This document shows, in pieces, positions 34,001 through 41,735 of a DNA stretch of 64,000 bases (the first letter of the stretch is position 1; each line of letters starts with the position of its first letter). Source of the stretch: Pedobacter steynii (lineage in GTDB: Bacteria > Bacteroidota > Bacteroidia > Sphingobacteriales > Sphingobacteriaceae); contig NZ_FNGY01000002.1 in assembly GCF_900103665.1 (NCBI RefSeq), forward strand, positions 868,001-932,000, in the 5' to 3' direction. A model generated the notes under the pieces. The model made no database searches. It saw only the letters and a program-made list of their open reading frames with translations, and was not told the origin of the DNA. A program made the translations under genes and the position numbers.

Positions 34001-34985
34001 CTACTACAGCGAGGTTATAGTTCGGTAGTGGATTTCCGATAGTAATGGCATCGCCAGGTCTTAAAGGAATCATGGTGGCCGTTACTGTAGTTTCCGTTGG
34101 CCCATAGCTGTTGTAGAATACATTATGTCCGGGTTTGCTCCATCTGTTCAGGACCTGGCTGGTACAAGCTTCTCCACCTGCATTAATTAAGCGCAGGCTG
34201 GGTATATCATCGTCAATGACGGCTAGAAGGCTTGGTACCGCATGTAATATGCTGATTTTTTGTGCCCGTAAAATATCACTTAATTCGTCGATAGATTTGG
34301 CGGTAGTGGCGTCGGCTACCCAGATGGTTGCTCCGGCAGAGAGGCTGATCCAGGTTTCTTCGCACCACATGTCAAATGATACAGAAAATCCCTGATAGAC
34401 CCTGTCTTCGGCCATGATCTGAAGGACACTTTGTTCGGACCTGATCAGGTGACAAATCTGGCGGTGACTGATTGGGATTCCCTTTGGTTTTCCGGTACTT
34501 CCGGAAGTATACAATACATAGGCACGGTCGTCCGGTAGTGCGGCTATAGAAAAAGGTACGATTTCAGTTGGAAAAGGAGGGATGTGAAAGACAGGGCAGG
34601 AGTTTGGGCTCAGTGCATCGCTGAAGCAGGCAGAGGCACCGACTTCTTCCATTACCACATGCACCCGTTCCTCGGGCATTTCCCGGTCTAACGGGACATA
34701 TGCGGCACCAGATTTTGCGATGCCCAGGATGGCGACCTGTAATTCCATGCTTCTTGGCCACCAAAGGCCTACAGACTGGCCTCTTCCGATCCCATTGGAT
34801 TGAAGAAAAGCAGCGACGGCATCGCTCCATTGATCCAGCTGCTGATAGGTCAATGATTGCTCATTAAATATGAAAGCTGTTTTCTGAGGATAGCTGTCTG
34901 CAGCAGACCTGAAAATATCGCCTATTGTTTCTTCCCGGATAAATTCCGGATGTTGTTTGCCGATGACAATACTCTTCGAATCCAT
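31017..34985 (-). CDS. Pls/PosA-type membrane NRPS (adenylation, carrier, hexapeptide-membrane domains)
   Basis: 1322 residues. The adenylation domain (about 20-505) has all core motifs: YTSGSTGKPKG at 159-169, NSYGPTETTV near 292-301, YLSGDAVV at 381-388, RLDDQVKLRGYRIELGE at 400-416 and LPSGKINRKEL at 487-497 with the acyl-transfer Lys491. Asp205 in SVSFDMW is in the position that binds the amino group of alpha-amino acids. A carrier protein follows (DLGGHSLLAA, Ser551). The rest (about 600-1322) alternates membrane helices with left-handed beta-helix hexapeptide repeats; no condensation or thioesterase domain is present. This is the poly-epsilon-lysine-synthetase-like family. It should make an isopeptide-linked or otherwise acylated product at the membrane. 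Confidence 0.9.
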   Translation of the reverse strand: MDSKSIVIGKQHPEFIREETIGDIFRSAADSYPQKTAFIFNEQSLTYQQLDQWSDAVAAFLQSNGIGRGQSVGLWWPRSMELQVAILGIAKSGAAYVPLDREMPEERVHVVMEEVGASACFSDALSPNSCPVFHIPPFPTEIVPFSIAALPDDRAYVLYTSGSTGKPKGIPISHRQICHLIRSEQSVLQIMAEDRVYQGFSVSFDMWCEETWISLSAGATIWVADATTAKSIDELSDILRAQKISILHAVPSLLAVIDDDIPSLRLINAGGEACTSQVLNRWSKPGHNVFYNSYGPTETTVTATMIPLRPGDAITIGNPLPNYNLAVVDDQFQLVPLGEQGQLMISGPGVCDGYVNRPDLTSEKFLDKPDSLHEVPGDRIYLSGDAVVMHADGSVDFRGRLDDQVKLRGYRIELGEIEVKLNELEQVSAAAVALKKDANQQEQLIGYVTLKANATFDEHQSRIRLGKVLPPYMVPLVIVLMDKMPRLPSGKINRKELPVPEVLMQVKPEETIVIHPDDPLHKRVMAGLTYLFPGRTINPEDDFFMDLGGHSLLAASLSSWLRKEGGVHQASLKDIYTNRPISKLIQTWELAAEKAENNAQKEKEPFHKISSLRYWFCGIAQGFSLLVIYGLFAAQIFVPYLGYYYEVAKSETDKGDTFWAIITALVLFCFIAPLFSLLSIVLKWLLLGKTKEGDYPLWGSYYFRYWLVKSIQRLVPLQFMNGTPLYPFYLRMMGMKMSPDSQISSITVGVEDLLEIGSDVSISSGVVLNNATVENGLLKLRRIKIADHAYIGSGAVISGGTTVEAWGELQDLSHLQAGQTIAAGAVWKGSPAEPVDKKTPEELPQPLHVSAFKRKCYGFLYTILLILFPIVILLPLIPVIEILNYMDTQAPDYSFNYFVHIPLLTILYLSLYTVETVILSRLLLYQMKPGTYPVYGGVYVRKWLSDQLISTSLIVLHPLYATVYISSFFRMLGAKIGKNTEISTASNVTHTMLEIGDESFIADAVTLGEEDIRGQQLILDNTKVGNRSFVGNSALIPQGYELGDDMLIGVLSTPPTAEQLEQTHAKDWFGSPAIALPKRQDSGNYPASLTTNPSLGRKAARFLIEGIRIILPETVIICCSVLFVAYCHDLVKDRTLIQILKETPKLPFYYLFYMGGPALLVTLLLKWISIGKFKAEQHPMWTHKVWRSEANTTTYEALAVPFLLEFMKGTPFLPMVLSLFGVKFGKRVWLNTTDITEHDMVSIGDDTALNEDCGPQTHLFEDRVMKVGTVKIGARCSIGSRSIILYDSEIGDDVKLEPLSLVMKGEKLANETEWTGSPIKLL

Positions 34986-34989
34986 TAAG

Positions 34990-34997
34990 CGAAGTTA
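34990..34997 (-). promoter_or_regulatory. -7-like element just before the NRPS start
   Basis: Minus-strand TAACTTCG (one mismatch to TAnnTTTG) is followed by four bases and the ATG at 34985. trpS has the same TTCG variant 5 bases before its start. Confidence 0.3.
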
Positions 34998-35056
34998 ATT
35001 TTAGTTCATCGAAATAACCGAAAATTTTTGGTAAAACAAGGGAAATGAAACGGAAT

Positions 35057-35088
35057 AAAAAAAGCATCCACCTTTTGAGGTGAATGCT
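35057..35088 (-). terminator. Terminator after the acyl-CoA dehydrogenase gene
   Basis: On the minus strand AGCATTCACC pairs with GGTGGATGCT (plus arms 35079-35088 and 35063-35072), with one T-G wobble, and is followed by a run of seven T. It separates this gene from the downstream NRPS-type gene, making them distinct units. Confidence 0.8.
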
Positions 35089-35113
35089 GGTATGAATGAG
35101 TTGGTGTTTAATG

Positions 35114-36613
35114 TTATGCGAAGTTCAGCCATGAGCTTTCTGCCGAATAATCATCAATTACCTTAACGGTATTGTCGAATTGGAAGGATGCAATTAACGC
35201 AGCCACTTCTTGTTTAACCATAGTGATGCAATTGTCGACCAGGTCTTTTCTGAATCCTTTTTTCTGTAAGTTGAGTACGTATCCGATACAGATGACCCTG
35301 GTTAATACCTTGCCCAGATCCACCATTTTACGTTGTGAGAGGTTCTCTGCAAGACTAAAGGATAGGTCCTTTTTGAAATGTTGACAAGCTTCTGCGGTGA
35401 GGTTGAATACGTTTAAGAAATCAAACAGATTCGATTGTTTCTGCTTTTTCATTGTTCTGGTGATCATTTCTGCTGTTTGGTTATACAGCATTTCATTGGA
35501 GCCTTCAAAGATCTGGAAAGGTCTGCTGTCCATGATTCCACGACCACCAATGTGGGTTGTTCTGTATCCGTTAGCACCGGAAAGCTGAACGAGTAATTGC
35601 GCCGATTCCTGCATCAGGTCGGTCACCACTGCTTTCATGGTATTTGCTTCCAGTCCTTCAGTCGCCAAGTTGTGTTGAATTCCACTGATTTCACTGCTGT
35701 GTGCACACATGGCAGAACAAATGGTATAGGCCGACTGGATTCTGGAGATTTGAAACTGTACATTATCTATCGCCATTAGATTACCTGCACCTACGATGCG
35801 GGTATGGCAGTGTTGCATGGCTTCGTCCAGCATTCTTTTGATAAATCCCATTCCCATTCCCGGGAATTGCATTCTGCTTCTGTGGAGGATATCCAGCATC
35901 ATTTTGATTCCGGTAGTTTCCGGTTTCAGTCTGAAATTATGAGGTACAACAAGGTCCAGTTTATTTAATCCGTAAGGGATCATATAAAGACCCGCATTGT
36001 CAAAAACTTCTTCTACAACGATGTGTTGTTTTGGTTGTGTGATGTCACACAGGAAGAAATCAATATCCCTGCCCAGGTCACCATTCTCATTTGCATTTCT
36101 TGCAGCGATGATCCAGTAATCTGCCATGCCTGTAAGTCCCTGCCAATGTTTGGTGCCTTTGATCTGATACCCTTGTTCCAGTTCTTTGGAGGTTGTTTTC
36201 ATATTGAGGGCATCACTACCGTAATCAGGCTCGGTAATCATGAGGCCACCCATTTGTCCTTTTTCAAGGAAGTTATGGAAGATTCCCGATTTTACGGACT
36301 CATCTGCATATTTAGAAACCGGCTCTAAAAAAAGGGCGATATTGATTCCAAAGGTTAAAGATAGTGGGAGGGATTCGTAAGATGCTGCGGCCAGAACGCC
36401 CAGGCATTCTTTAACGATACTTCCGCGTCCGCCAAACTCAGTAGGGATAGCAACCGAAAGTGGTTGCTTGTCCATGATTCCCTTCAGTATTTCAGGAGGT
36501 AAACCTCTTTCCAGACTTAGCTTATCAATATCGGACTGTACATGGAATAGATTTTTTAAAGTTTGCTCGAAGTCTTTGATATAATCAGAAAACTTGATGT
36601 CGGTTAATGTCAT
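35114..36613 (-). CDS. Acyl-CoA dehydrogenase family protein
   Basis: 499 residues, longer than a basic acyl-CoA dehydrogenase (about 380). The N-terminal helical domain holds AIPTEFGGRGSI, the middle has MITEPDYGSDALNMKT (FAD/substrate strand), YQIKGTKHWQGLTGMADY, and the C-terminal helical domain has LMQESAQLLVQLSGANGYRTTHIGGRGIMDSRPFQIFEGSNEML. The Glu in FEGSNE is the position of the catalytic base in this family. A C-terminal extension of about 110 residues follows. It may oxidise a fatty acyl-CoA or carrier-bound acyl group. It lies upstream of the Pls/PosA gene, same strand, but with a terminator between them, so a shared pathway is only speculative. Confidence 0.9.
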   Translation of the reverse strand: MTLTDIKFSDYIKDFEQTLKNLFHVQSDIDKLSLERGLPPEILKGIMDKQPLSVAIPTEFGGRGSIVKECLGVLAAASYESLPLSLTFGINIALFLEPVSKYADESVKSGIFHNFLEKGQMGGLMITEPDYGSDALNMKTTSKELEQGYQIKGTKHWQGLTGMADYWIIAARNANENGDLGRDIDFFLCDITQPKQHIVVEEVFDNAGLYMIPYGLNKLDLVVPHNFRLKPETTGIKMMLDILHRSRMQFPGMGMGFIKRMLDEAMQHCHTRIVGAGNLMAIDNVQFQISRIQSAYTICSAMCAHSSEISGIQHNLATEGLEANTMKAVVTDLMQESAQLLVQLSGANGYRTTHIGGRGIMDSRPFQIFEGSNEMLYNQTAEMITRTMKKQKQSNLFDFLNVFNLTAEACQHFKKDLSFSLAENLSQRKMVDLGKVLTRVICIGYVLNLQKKGFRKDLVDNCITMVKQEVAALIASFQFDNTVKVIDDYSAESSWLNFA

Positions 36614-36953
36614 ATATAGAATACAAATATTTTAATAAGATCGTTTCGCAAATAAGTGAATATTTATCTAGAATCTTTATAAATAATAAACAATTTTTGC
36701 TGGATATCAAATTCAAAATAATGACAATGTGGTGAACTATAAAATGATCACGGTCACATTGCTCTGATTTAGTATGACGAAGTAGGTTCCTATTCCTTCT
36801 TACACAGCTGTTTAATCCTTTCAATAGGTGCTAAAGGAAGTGTATATCTTCCAGGGCACACTAAAGAGAGTATGGAAATATACGGTTTAAATCAAAAGAA
36901 TGGTAAGAATCGGCGATTTTTTTGGCCTTTGGCAATTTCTTATATTTACAATT
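36614..36953. other. 340-base AT-rich intergenic region, no gene seen
   Basis: Contains stop codons in all frames apart from short AT-driven ORFs, and no strong hairpin. The only clear signal is TATATTTA at 36941-36948, just before the GNAT gene. The divergent promoter of the dehydrogenase should also lie here. Confidence 0.5.
36941..36948 (+). promoter_or_regulatory. -7-like element before the GNAT gene
   Basis: TATATTTA (one mismatch to TAnnTTTG) ends 5 bases before the ATG at 36954, again predicting almost no leader. Confidence 0.35.
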
Positions 36954-37508
36954 ATGCAAGCAATTCCGACTTTAAAAACCGAACGGCTTATCCTGAAAGG
37001 TGTAAGCATGGAAGATGTGCCGTCCTATACCAGGTATTTTGTTGATTACGATGTAGTCCGTTATTTATCGGCAGAAGTACCCTGGCCATATCCGGAAAAC
37101 GGAGTGAAAGATTACCTTGAACATATTGTATTACCTCAACAAGGCGATGGGCATTGGGTATGGGGAATTTTTTTAAAGGAACAGCCGGATCAGCTCATTG
37201 GTACTATAGATCTGAGGAGAGAAGGAAAGCCGGAACACCGGGGTTTCTGGTTGGGCAAGCCGTTTTGGGGAAGAGGAATCATGACGGAAGCGAACTTTCC
37301 GGTGCTTGATTTTGCCTTTTCGGAGCTTGGTTTCGACTGTTTACTGTTTGCCAATGCGCTTGGTAATGTCGGTTCCCGAAGGATTAAAGAGAAAACGGGT
37401 GCCCGGTTGATCGGTCACAGGGAGACAGGGTTTGTAGATCCTCTTTTTACAGAAAGCGAAATATGGGAATTGAGCCGGGAGAACTGGTTGAAATTTAAAG
37501 GGGTTTAG
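36954..37508 (+). CDS. GNAT-family N-acetyltransferase (RimJ-like)
   Basis: 184 residues from ATG at 36954; the longer frame to 36900 adds an unrelated hydrophobic stretch and crosses the likely promoter. MQAIPTLKTERLILKGVSMEDV is the standard start of the RimJ/RimL subfamily, DQLIGTIDLRR is the beta4 strand, and HRGFWLGKPFWGRGIMTEA contains the acetyl-CoA pyrophosphate loop (WGRGIM in place of Q/RxxGxG). The C-terminal NVGSRRIKEKTGARLIG is usual. It acetylates an amine, protein N-terminus or antibiotic; the substrate is unknown. Monocistronic. Confidence 0.9.
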   Translation: MQAIPTLKTERLILKGVSMEDVPSYTRYFVDYDVVRYLSAEVPWPYPENGVKDYLEHIVLPQQGDGHWVWGIFLKEQPDQLIGTIDLRREGKPEHRGFWLGKPFWGRGIMTEANFPVLDFAFSELGFDCLLFANALGNVGSRRIKEKTGARLIGHRETGFVDPLFTESEIWELSRENWLKFKGV

Positions 37509-37681
37509 TCTTTCTGTCTGCTTTTTTTAGCGCATAATTCTCACCTCACTAGTCGGCTTTTTGTTGACTAATGAAATAGATTTACTCCTGAGGCTATTGT
37601 TTGGCTTGGGTAGGAGCAGGGCAGGGCTGAAATTAAATTCCGCTTCTGCCTTTGCTATTTGCCTTAAGAATACCTTTGAAA

Positions 37682-37957
37682 CTACTTTTTGTTGACAAAT
37701 ACGCCTTTAAAAGCAGACCAGCATGCGTTTTTTATATCAGTTGGAAGTCCGTCTTTTACATAAAACTGGATTCCGTTTTCATCATAAAAATAACGGAAAT
37801 AATTACCCAATCTATCTGGCTTCTCTCCGGTGTGGATATTTTCACGACTCAGCAACCAGCGGGAATAAGTTACTTCAACACCGTTTAAGGCATCTTCAAG
37901 ATCTTTAATTCTACCAGAACTTTTGTCGTTATTAATCAATTCACTATAATCCATCAT
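37682..37957 (-). CDS. Hypothetical protein, 91 residues
   Basis: From ATG at 37957 (or 37954); the longer frame to 37981 would start with TTG inside the promoter. The protein has a charged helical start (MMDYSELINNDKSSGRIKDLEDALNG) and an aromatic-rich second half (WLLSRENIHTG, YFRYFYDENGIQFYV), no signal peptide. Minus-strand TACCTTTG (plus 37979-37986) is a perfect -7 element 21 bases upstream, which supports expression. No family recognised. Confidence 0.5.
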   Translation of the reverse strand: MMDYSELINNDKSSGRIKDLEDALNGVEVTYSRWLLSRENIHTGEKPDRLGNYFRYFYDENGIQFYVKDGLPTDIKNACWSAFKGVFVNKK

Positions 37958-37978
37958 ATCACATATTACTTTAATAGA

Positions 37979-37986
37979 CAAAGGTA
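37979..37986 (-). promoter_or_regulatory. -7 element for the 91-residue hypothetical gene
   Basis: On the minus strand TACCTTTG matches TAnnTTTG exactly, leaving a leader of about 15-18 bases before ATG 37957. Confidence 0.45.
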
Positions 37987-38227
37987 CGGATAATATAATG
38001 GTCCTGCGACTAAACTCCTGTTTTTGACGGGAATCCGACGTTGTTGTGGGTATTTTTCATAAGTTTTTGAAGCCTGGCTTCTCTCTGAAATTTGTTTTAT
38101 CCTAATGGGAAGGGCTTGCTGTCGTTATTTAGGAAAGCCATAACTCTGGATATTATTTTAATTAACCTTTGTTATACTAAATTTATTAGCATATTTACAG
38201 CCTGAAATCACTACTTTTAAAGAAATC

Positions 38228-39598
38228 ATGTTGTACGCTGTTGTAGATATAGAGACCACTGGTGGTTATGCCTCAGGGAACGGGATTACGGAAATTGCCA
38301 TTTTGATTCATGATGGCGTATCAGTAATCAATTCATTTGAAACGCTGATTAATCCAAGGCAATATATTCCTGATCATATTGAAGCACTGACTGGTATCAG
38401 TAATGATATGGTGGCGAATGCTCCTGTATTTGCTGATGTGGCTTCGGAGATTTATGATTTATTGCATGATAAGGTTTTTGTGGCCCATAATGTGAATTTT
38501 GATTTTTCCTTCATCAAACACAACCTCAGCGAAGCAGGATATGATTTGCAATGCAATAAATTATGCACAGTAAGGTTAAGCCGTAAAATATTACCGGGGC
38601 ATAAATCCTATAGCCTGGGTAAACTGTGTGCAGCATTAAAAATTTCGCTGAATAACCATCACAGGGCGGGGGGAGATGCTAAGGCTACTGCAGAATTGTT
38701 AAGCATGTTGCTGCAGAATGATTCAGAAGGTCTCATCCATCAATCGCTTAAATCTACGTCTAAAGAACAGGCATTACCTCCTAATTTGCCGAAATCGGAG
38801 ATAGATAAGCTTCCGTTAACTCCCGGGGTCTATTATTTTAAAGATGAGAAAGGCAAAGTAATTTATATCGGGAAGGCGAAAACGTTAAAAAAAAGAGTGT
38901 GTTCCCATTTCAGTGGAAACAATGCAGGTAAACAACGCCAGGATTTTCTGAAGAACATTTATAGCGTAGATTTTGAAGTCTGCGGGACTGAATTAATGGC
39001 TTTCATTCTGGAAGCAACGGAAATCAAGAGGTTATGGCCGGAAAATAACCGCGCATTAAAGCGGTATGAACAAAAATATGCCTTATACTCATTTGAAGAC
39101 CAGAAAGGATACCTCAGATTAGGTATTGATACGTTTAAGAAGAACATGCCGGTATTGTATAGTTTCAATACAATTCTGGAAGGTCACCATATTTTAAGGA
39201 TTTTGATCAAGGATCATTTTTTATGTGAGAAACTGTGTTATATCCAGAAAAACAGGATCGCCTGTACAGGTCATGAGGAAGGAAGTTGCAGTGGTGCCTG
39301 TGTAGGTAAGGAATCGGCCCCTGCTTATAACGTGAGGGTGAAATACGCGATTGAACAGCTAAAATCCATGCTTCCGAGTTTTGCTGTTATCGATGCCGGA
39401 AGAACAGAAGATGAGCAGAGCTGTATTTTAGTAGAGCAAGGTAAATTATATGGAATGGGGTATATTTCCCAGTATGCAGATGTTAATGCGCCTGACCTTC
39501 TTAAATCCGCTTTAAAGGTGTATCCTTCGAATGATTACATCATGCACCTGATCCTGACACATACGGAGCAATATCCCCAAAAACGAATTGCGGTTTAG
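38228..39598 (+). CDS. DnaQ-type 3'-5' exonuclease fused to a GIY-YIG nuclease
   Basis: 456 residues. Residues 1-165 are a DEDDh exonuclease with all ligands: VVDIETTGG (Asp7, Glu9), FVAHNVNFDFSF and HRAGGDAKAT. Residues about 195-285 are a UvrC/Cho-type GIY-YIG domain: PGVYYFKDEKGKVIYIGKAKTLKKRV with the catalytic Tyr and Arg, and GTELMAFILEATEIKRL with the Glu. The rest (to 456) contains four Cys around 330-365 (CEKLCYIQKN, CTGHEEGSCSGAC), a possible metal site. There is no UvrC RNase H-like endonuclease half. Likely a repair or genome-defence nuclease that nicks and trims damaged strands. The stop overlaps the convergent YciI-like gene by 4 bases. Confidence 0.9.
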   Translation: MLYAVVDIETTGGYASGNGITEIAILIHDGVSVINSFETLINPRQYIPDHIEALTGISNDMVANAPVFADVASEIYDLLHDKVFVAHNVNFDFSFIKHNLSEAGYDLQCNKLCTVRLSRKILPGHKSYSLGKLCAALKISLNNHHRAGGDAKATAELLSMLLQNDSEGLIHQSLKSTSKEQALPPNLPKSEIDKLPLTPGVYYFKDEKGKVIYIGKAKTLKKRVCSHFSGNNAGKQRQDFLKNIYSVDFEVCGTELMAFILEATEIKRLWPENNRALKRYEQKYALYSFEDQKGYLRLGIDTFKKNMPVLYSFNTILEGHHILRILIKDHFLCEKLCYIQKNRIACTGHEEGSCSGACVGKESAPAYNVRVKYAIEQLKSMLPSFAVIDAGRTEDEQSCILVEQGKLYGMGYISQYADVNAPDLLKSALKVYPSNDYIMHLILTHTEQYPQKRIAV

Positions 39599-40065
39599 TG
39601 ACTCCGTTTCTCGATTTTACTGTGAATTTTCAAGGTTTCTTTTAACGCTGCTGATCCATACCAAATGATCAGGTCTGCGTCCAATAGTTTTGATTGGATG
39701 GCCGGATCTGTGTCTACCAGTTTCCTTGCTTCTTCAATTGTAGGAACATCAAGGATAAAGATCCCCCTGTAATTCTTGTCGTTTTTGCCTAAAGGTCCGG
39801 CGACAACTAGTTTCCCATCGGTCACTAATTTTCCAATATTTACCATGTGTCCTCTAAAAACACTGTCTTGTTTTGCCTTTGAAAGACTTTTTTCAGTGCC
39901 TGTTTTTAAAATAGCGAGTACATAGGTCTTCATTCCGTACTCATCGGCGTTCAATTCCTTTGCCAGCTTCTCATCGTAATTTTTGTTGGTTTCCTGAGCG
40001 TTTACCCCTTCGTAAAAAGCTGTTAAACAAATAATTAATGCGGTTATTAGATGGCGTTTTTTCAT
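39595..40065 (-). CDS. Secreted YciI-like protein
   Basis: 156 residues. A signal peptide (MKKRHLITALIICLTAFYEG, cleavage near VNAQ) precedes a YciI-type ferredoxin-like domain at about 45-140: TYVLAILKTG, GHMVNIGKLVTDGKLVVAGPLGKNDKNYRGIFIL and a VDTDPAIQSKLLDADLIIWYG end. The pattern HMxxI...GxLxxAGP is the YciI hallmark with the conserved His. Cytoplasmic YciI proteins are small enzymes of unclear reaction; the exported form is a Bacteroidota habit. Function unknown. Confidence 0.82.
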   Translation of the reverse strand: MKKRHLITALIICLTAFYEGVNAQETNKNYDEKLAKELNADEYGMKTYVLAILKTGTEKSLSKAKQDSVFRGHMVNIGKLVTDGKLVVAGPLGKNDKNYRGIFILDVPTIEEARKLVDTDPAIQSKLLDADLIIWYGSAALKETLKIHSKIEKRSH

Positions 40066-40191
40066 GTGATGTTAAATTGTGGTGAATCCCCTGTGATATT
40101 TCTGTATTTCTAAATTACATTTTTTTTTGCATCCTATCGTGCTTAAAAGCAGTGAAATACGCATTAGAGGTGAATTTATTTGTAAAATAGA

Positions 40192-40223
40192 TTTGCGGTT
40201 CTTCATTTTTACTCCTATCTTTG
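40192..40223 (+). promoter_or_regulatory. Promoter of tRNA-Arg
   Basis: TTTG at 40192-40195, a 20-base spacer and TATCTTTG at 40216-40223 fit the -33/-7 consensus exactly, 21 bases before the tRNA. It is the cleanest promoter in the window and serves as the internal reference for the other predictions. Confidence 0.75.
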
Positions 40224-40244
40224 GGGCTCCAAAAAAGGGAAAAC

Positions 40245-40318
40245 GCATCCATAGCTCAGCTGGATAGAGCAACGGTTTTCTAAACCGTAGGTCATAGGTT
40301 CGAATCCTATTGGGTGTA
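40245..40318 (+). tRNA. tRNA-Arg, anticodon TCT
   Basis: 74 bases folding as a full cloverleaf: acceptor GCATCCA with TGGGTGT (two G-T wobbles), D-arm GCTC...GAGC, anticodon stem ACGGT/ACCGT with loop TTTCTAA (anticodon TCT, codon AGA), T-arm ATAGG-TTCGAAT-CCTAT. CCA is not encoded. No integrase or att-like duplication was seen downstream. Confidence 0.95.
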
Positions 40319-40342
40319 CGAGGGATTTATCTCTTAAATTAA

Positions 40343-40374
40343 GGCGAAGTTGCTCCAGACTTCGTCTTTTTTTG
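40343..40374 (+). terminator. Terminator downstream of tRNA-Arg
   Basis: CGAAGT (40345-40350) pairs with ACTTCG (40359-40364), followed by a T-run from about 40366. A second T-run follows near 40382. Confidence 0.65.
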
Positions 40375-40795
40375 TTTAAAGGTTTTTTTTTGCCGAGATT
40401 TTTGCGAAATTCAAGAATCAAGACCTAATTCCTTTTTAAAACTCCCGGATCAAAGCCTGATTCCTTGTATCCGCCGAATTCTCTGTTATTAAGGTTTCAT
40501 TTTACACAAGCTACTATATTGATCACTACTCTAAGCGCCTCTGGTAACTTTTTTAAACCTTTTGTCTGCTTATAGATCTGAATATCCTGGAAGTCTAATT
40601 TTATTAAGTACCGCAAGTCTCATAGATTGATTAGATAAATGTTCAATTAAAATTCTGGTTTCAGTAAAATTCTCAGACCATGATTTAACTTTTATAGCTG
40701 TTCCGGCCATACAAACCATTAACATCCCCTTTCCACCTCCAACTTCTGAATAATAGCTATGTCATATGTAAAAGAAGGGCATTTTGTTTTCGACG
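40375..40795. other. 421-base region between tRNA terminator and OsmC gene
   Basis: No strong gene. An 18-base segment at about 40417-40434 recurs with few changes at about 40449-40467 (CCTRATTCCTT core). On the minus strand a 51-codon ORF (ATG 40725 to TAA 40570-40572) has protein-like composition but no recognised family. It may be a gene remnant. Confidence 0.35.
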
Positions 40796-41200
40796 TTAAA
40801 CCCTGGTTTCAATCTTAATCGGATTGCTCAAAATCTTATGAATCGGGCATTTATCTGCGATTTGCATCAAACGATCGTGTTGCTCTCCTGTCAGCTCTCC
40901 GGTTAATTCAATTTTTCTGGTGATGACCGTAGCCTCATTCATATCTTTCTCTTTACATATCGCCAGCTCAATCCGGATAAATTCTAGGTTAAGCCCCTTT
41001 CGGTCTGCATACATCCTTATCGTAATCGCTGTACAGCTACCCAAGCTGGCAAGAAGTAGGGCACCAGGAGCCATCCCTTCATCTGTTCCACCAAGGTCTT
41101 CCGGCTCGTCGGAGTAAATAAAGTGTCCATCTGAGTACACTTTTGTCTTATAGTTTGACCTGTCCAGTTCGGTGATTGCGGTAATTTGTTTGTCTGACAT
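40796..41200 (-). CDS. OsmC-family peroxidase/redox protein
   Basis: 134 residues. The conserved pair of the family is present: Cys56 in SLGSCTAIT at the start of the central helix and Cys118 in DKCPIHKIL. The N-terminal beta-sheet is represented by YKTKVYSDGHFIYSDEPEDLGGTDEG. OsmC-type proteins reduce organic and lipid hydroperoxides through this dithiol, using lipoyl or thiol donors. The family also contains the YhfA-like group, which keeps both Cys. Stands alone. Confidence 0.9.
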   Translation of the reverse strand: MSDKQITAITELDRSNYKTKVYSDGHFIYSDEPEDLGGTDEGMAPGALLLASLGSCTAITIRMYADRKGLNLEFIRIELAICKEKDMNEATVITRKIELTGELTGEQHDRLMQIADKCPIHKILSNPIKIETRV

Positions 41201-41354
41201 ATTGGTAAATAAAAGTAATTATTAAACTGATGTAAATATTGGAACAACAGGATGTACAAAACGTTTGCTCATTTCACAATTAAATATTATTTAGTTAAGA
41301 TTACCTAAACATTTCAACAATAGATTTGTTGTCAATACCTAACCTCATATAAAT

Positions 41355-41591
41355 ATGCTAAGTAATTATCTCAACTTTCAGTTTGATGTTCAGGGGAAAC
41401 CTGTGAAAGGTTTTTGCATGAGGATTCAGGACGATTTTCATGAAACGTATGCCGTAGTATTGGATGGCTATCATTCCTTTTGTGTATGGCTGGATTCTTC
41501 CAGTACCTGGAGGTCTTCAAAATATACAAGTGTCGAACCTGGGGTACTCGAACAAATTATCAATCGCTTGTCGCTAAGCAAACTGGCATAG
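41355..41591 (+). CDS. Small hypothetical protein, 78 residues
   Basis: ATG at 41355. The protein is soluble, with an N-terminal beta pattern (NYLNFQFDVQGKPVKGFCMRIQDDFHETYAVVLDGYH) and a Trp/Ser-rich middle (WLDSSSTWRSSKY) before a helical end. No recognised domain. It stands alone between OsmC (divergent) and susC. The coding-like composition and ATG support a real gene; function unknown. Confidence 0.5.
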   Translation: MLSNYLNFQFDVQGKPVKGFCMRIQDDFHETYAVVLDGYHSFCVWLDSSSTWRSSKYTSVEPGVLEQIINRLSLSKLA

Positions 41592-41735
41592 TCATTTTCT
41601 GTTTCTGTAAATATTTTTATTTAGCCTGATCCTTTTAAAGGTAATCGTGTATCAATTTAGCTAAAACGCATAAATTATTGATATTGTAGTCATTTTTTTA
41701 GTATTTTCCTTTATCGAAACTTAAATACTAACCAA

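Noticed and set aside
36585..36824. Minus-strand 79-codon ORF upstream of the acyl-CoA dehydrogenase
   Set aside because: Overlaps the true start in another frame; AT-driven Ile/Leu/Asn composition.
38166..38227. Promoter for the DnaQ/GIY-YIG gene
   Set aside because: TTTG-like and TATTTA-like pieces exist but with mismatches and spacing that do not stand above AT-rich background.
40215..40421. Minus-strand 68-codon ORF across tRNA-Arg
   Set aside because: It is the antisense of the tRNA and its flanks; such frames (with an IGFEPMTYGLE-like stretch) recur opposite tRNA genes and are spurious.
40245..40480. tRNA-Arg as an integration site for a genomic island
   Set aside because: No integrase, no direct repeat of the tRNA 3' end and no composition change of island size downstream.
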